DNA from: Thermatribacter sp964570785
Lineage (GTDB): Bacteria; Atribacterota; Atribacteria; Atribacterales; Thermatribacteraceae
Assembly (NCBI GenBank): GCA_964570785.1
Contig: CAZMZG010000081.1
Span: 1-5,664 of the forward strand
Direction: 5' to 3'
DNA: 5,664 nucleotides
In this document: piece after piece, positions 5,036 through 5,664 of the stretch
Layout: every line of letters begins with the position of its first letter
How positions within the stretch are numbered: position 1 is the stretch's first letter
Program-made: the position numbers and the translations under genes
The notes under the pieces: model-generated
What the model saw: the letters and a program-made list of their open reading frames with translations, nothing else
Told to the model about the DNA's origin: nothing
Database searches by the model: none

Positions 5036-5664
5036 TTAACATATTCCCTCATCAAGCAATTTGTCCCAATTTTCCAACTTGGTCTCGTCTAACCCCAGTT
5101 TATTAATAGTTCTACCTTCAGAGAAAAAATCCCGCTCATTTATAACCCCTGCTATCAAAATGATGCTTTCTATCAAAGGACAGGGAATCCCAAGATGTCT
5201 TCCAAATGAAGCTACAGGCACTAAAAGGTAAGGAACATCCTCAGTCAAATAACGGTGCGAAAGGATTCTTGGAGCATCAGGCCCATGTTTCCCATAAACG
5301 GGACTTCCTTGAAGCAGCTCATAAAGGGTGTCACCTTCTAGAGAATAACTTCTTTTAAGCCACTCCTTTTGAGTCTGCAACGTGAGCCCTAATCGACTCC
5401 CCACTCTTATTCTCTCTTGATCTACCATTTCACATACCTTACATACCGAAGGAGTCATTCCATCCGTATAGAACCTAAAATTTCCTCTCTCTGATTCTAT
5501 GCGGCCAGCATTTAAAATCATTGTTGGACAATGTACGACCATATTCAAATTAGAAAAAGATGTCTCTAAAACGTTCTTTGCTTTAGCAATATTTACTGGA
5601 AATATTTCCGCTAGTTCCATCCGGGCTGTCTCATTATGTTTGGAAGGCAATACCGCAAGCAAAA
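5036..5664 (-). CDS. NAD/NADP octopine/nopaline (opine) dehydrogenase, C-terminal part (5' end outside window)
   Basis: About 208 codons of an open frame enter from the window edge; the first complete codon (5662-5660) is TTG read as Leu, so no start lies in the window and the nucleotide-binding Rossmann half is missing. The visible part is the helical opine dehydrogenase domain. Numbering from that Leu, it has NxxxHCPxxxxNAGRIE (40-56), with His44 at the place of the catalytic His, and HRYLTEDVPYLLVP (136-149), where Arg137 and Asp142 have the same 5-residue spacing as the Arg/Asp pair of scallop octopine dehydrogenase. DQER (81-84) is also typical. Such enzymes reductively couple an amino acid to a 2-oxo acid, or run in reverse to split the secondary amine. 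A CKVC pair (74-77) is unusual at this point. It is the first visible gene of the cluster, 12 bp before the serine dehydratase. Substrate and cofactor cannot be read from this half. Confidence 0.9.
   Translation of the reverse strand, partial: LLAVLPSKHNETARMELAEIFPVNIAKAKNVLETSFSNLNMVVHCPTMILNAGRIESERGNFRFYTDGMTPSVCKVCEMVDQERIRVGSRLGLTLQTQKEWLKRSYSLEGDTLYELLQGSPVYGKHGPDAPRILSHRYLTEDVPYLLVPVASFGRHLGIPCPLIESIILIAGVINERDFFSEGRTINKLGLDETKLENWDKLLDEGIC

Overview
The window reads as one minus-strand bacterial gene cluster, followed by a separately transcribed HU-type nucleoid-protein gene at the low-coordinate edge. AT-leaning base composition, strong Shine-Dalgarno sequences, frequent GTG starts, an oxygen-sensitive [4Fe-4S] serine dehydratase and a TRAP-type solute receptor suggest an anaerobic, amino-acid-fermenting bacterium. 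A Synergistota or clostridial relative would fit, but this rests on gene content only and no taxonomic marker in the window settles it.

Layout in the direction of transcription (high to low coordinates): the C-terminal two thirds or so of an octopine/nopaline (opine) dehydrogenase (5664-5036, cut by the window edge); a single-chain fused SdaAB-SdaAA L-serine ammonia-lyase (5023-3446); two tandem paralogues of the ornithine cyclodeaminase/mu-crystallin family, each 331 residues (3414-2419 and 2384-1389); a 125-bp gap with a candidate internal promoter and two dyad symmetries; a TRAP transporter periplasmic substrate-binding protein (1263-253); and a strong intrinsic terminator (224-198). The first four genes are 12, 31 and 34 bp apart and are very probably co-transcribed. 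dctP may be read through from upstream and also have its own promoter. After the terminator a short intergenic region carries a candidate promoter and a clear ribosome-binding site for the HU-type gene, of which only the first 36 codons are inside the window (109-1).

Working model (inference): the cluster takes up and processes amino-acid derivatives containing a secondary amine or imine. The TRAP receptor would capture a carboxylate-bearing solute. The opine dehydrogenase would split, or form, an N-(carboxyalkyl) amino acid. The two ornithine-cyclodeaminase-family enzymes would handle imine/ketimine or amino-acid redox steps with NAD(H). The serine dehydratase would deaminate the released serine or a related hydroxy amino acid to pyruvate and ammonia. 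No TRAP membrane subunits (DctQ/DctM) and no regulator gene lie in the window. No phage, insertion sequence, CRISPR, tRNA or rRNA was seen. The family assignments are solid; the substrates are not determined by the sequence.
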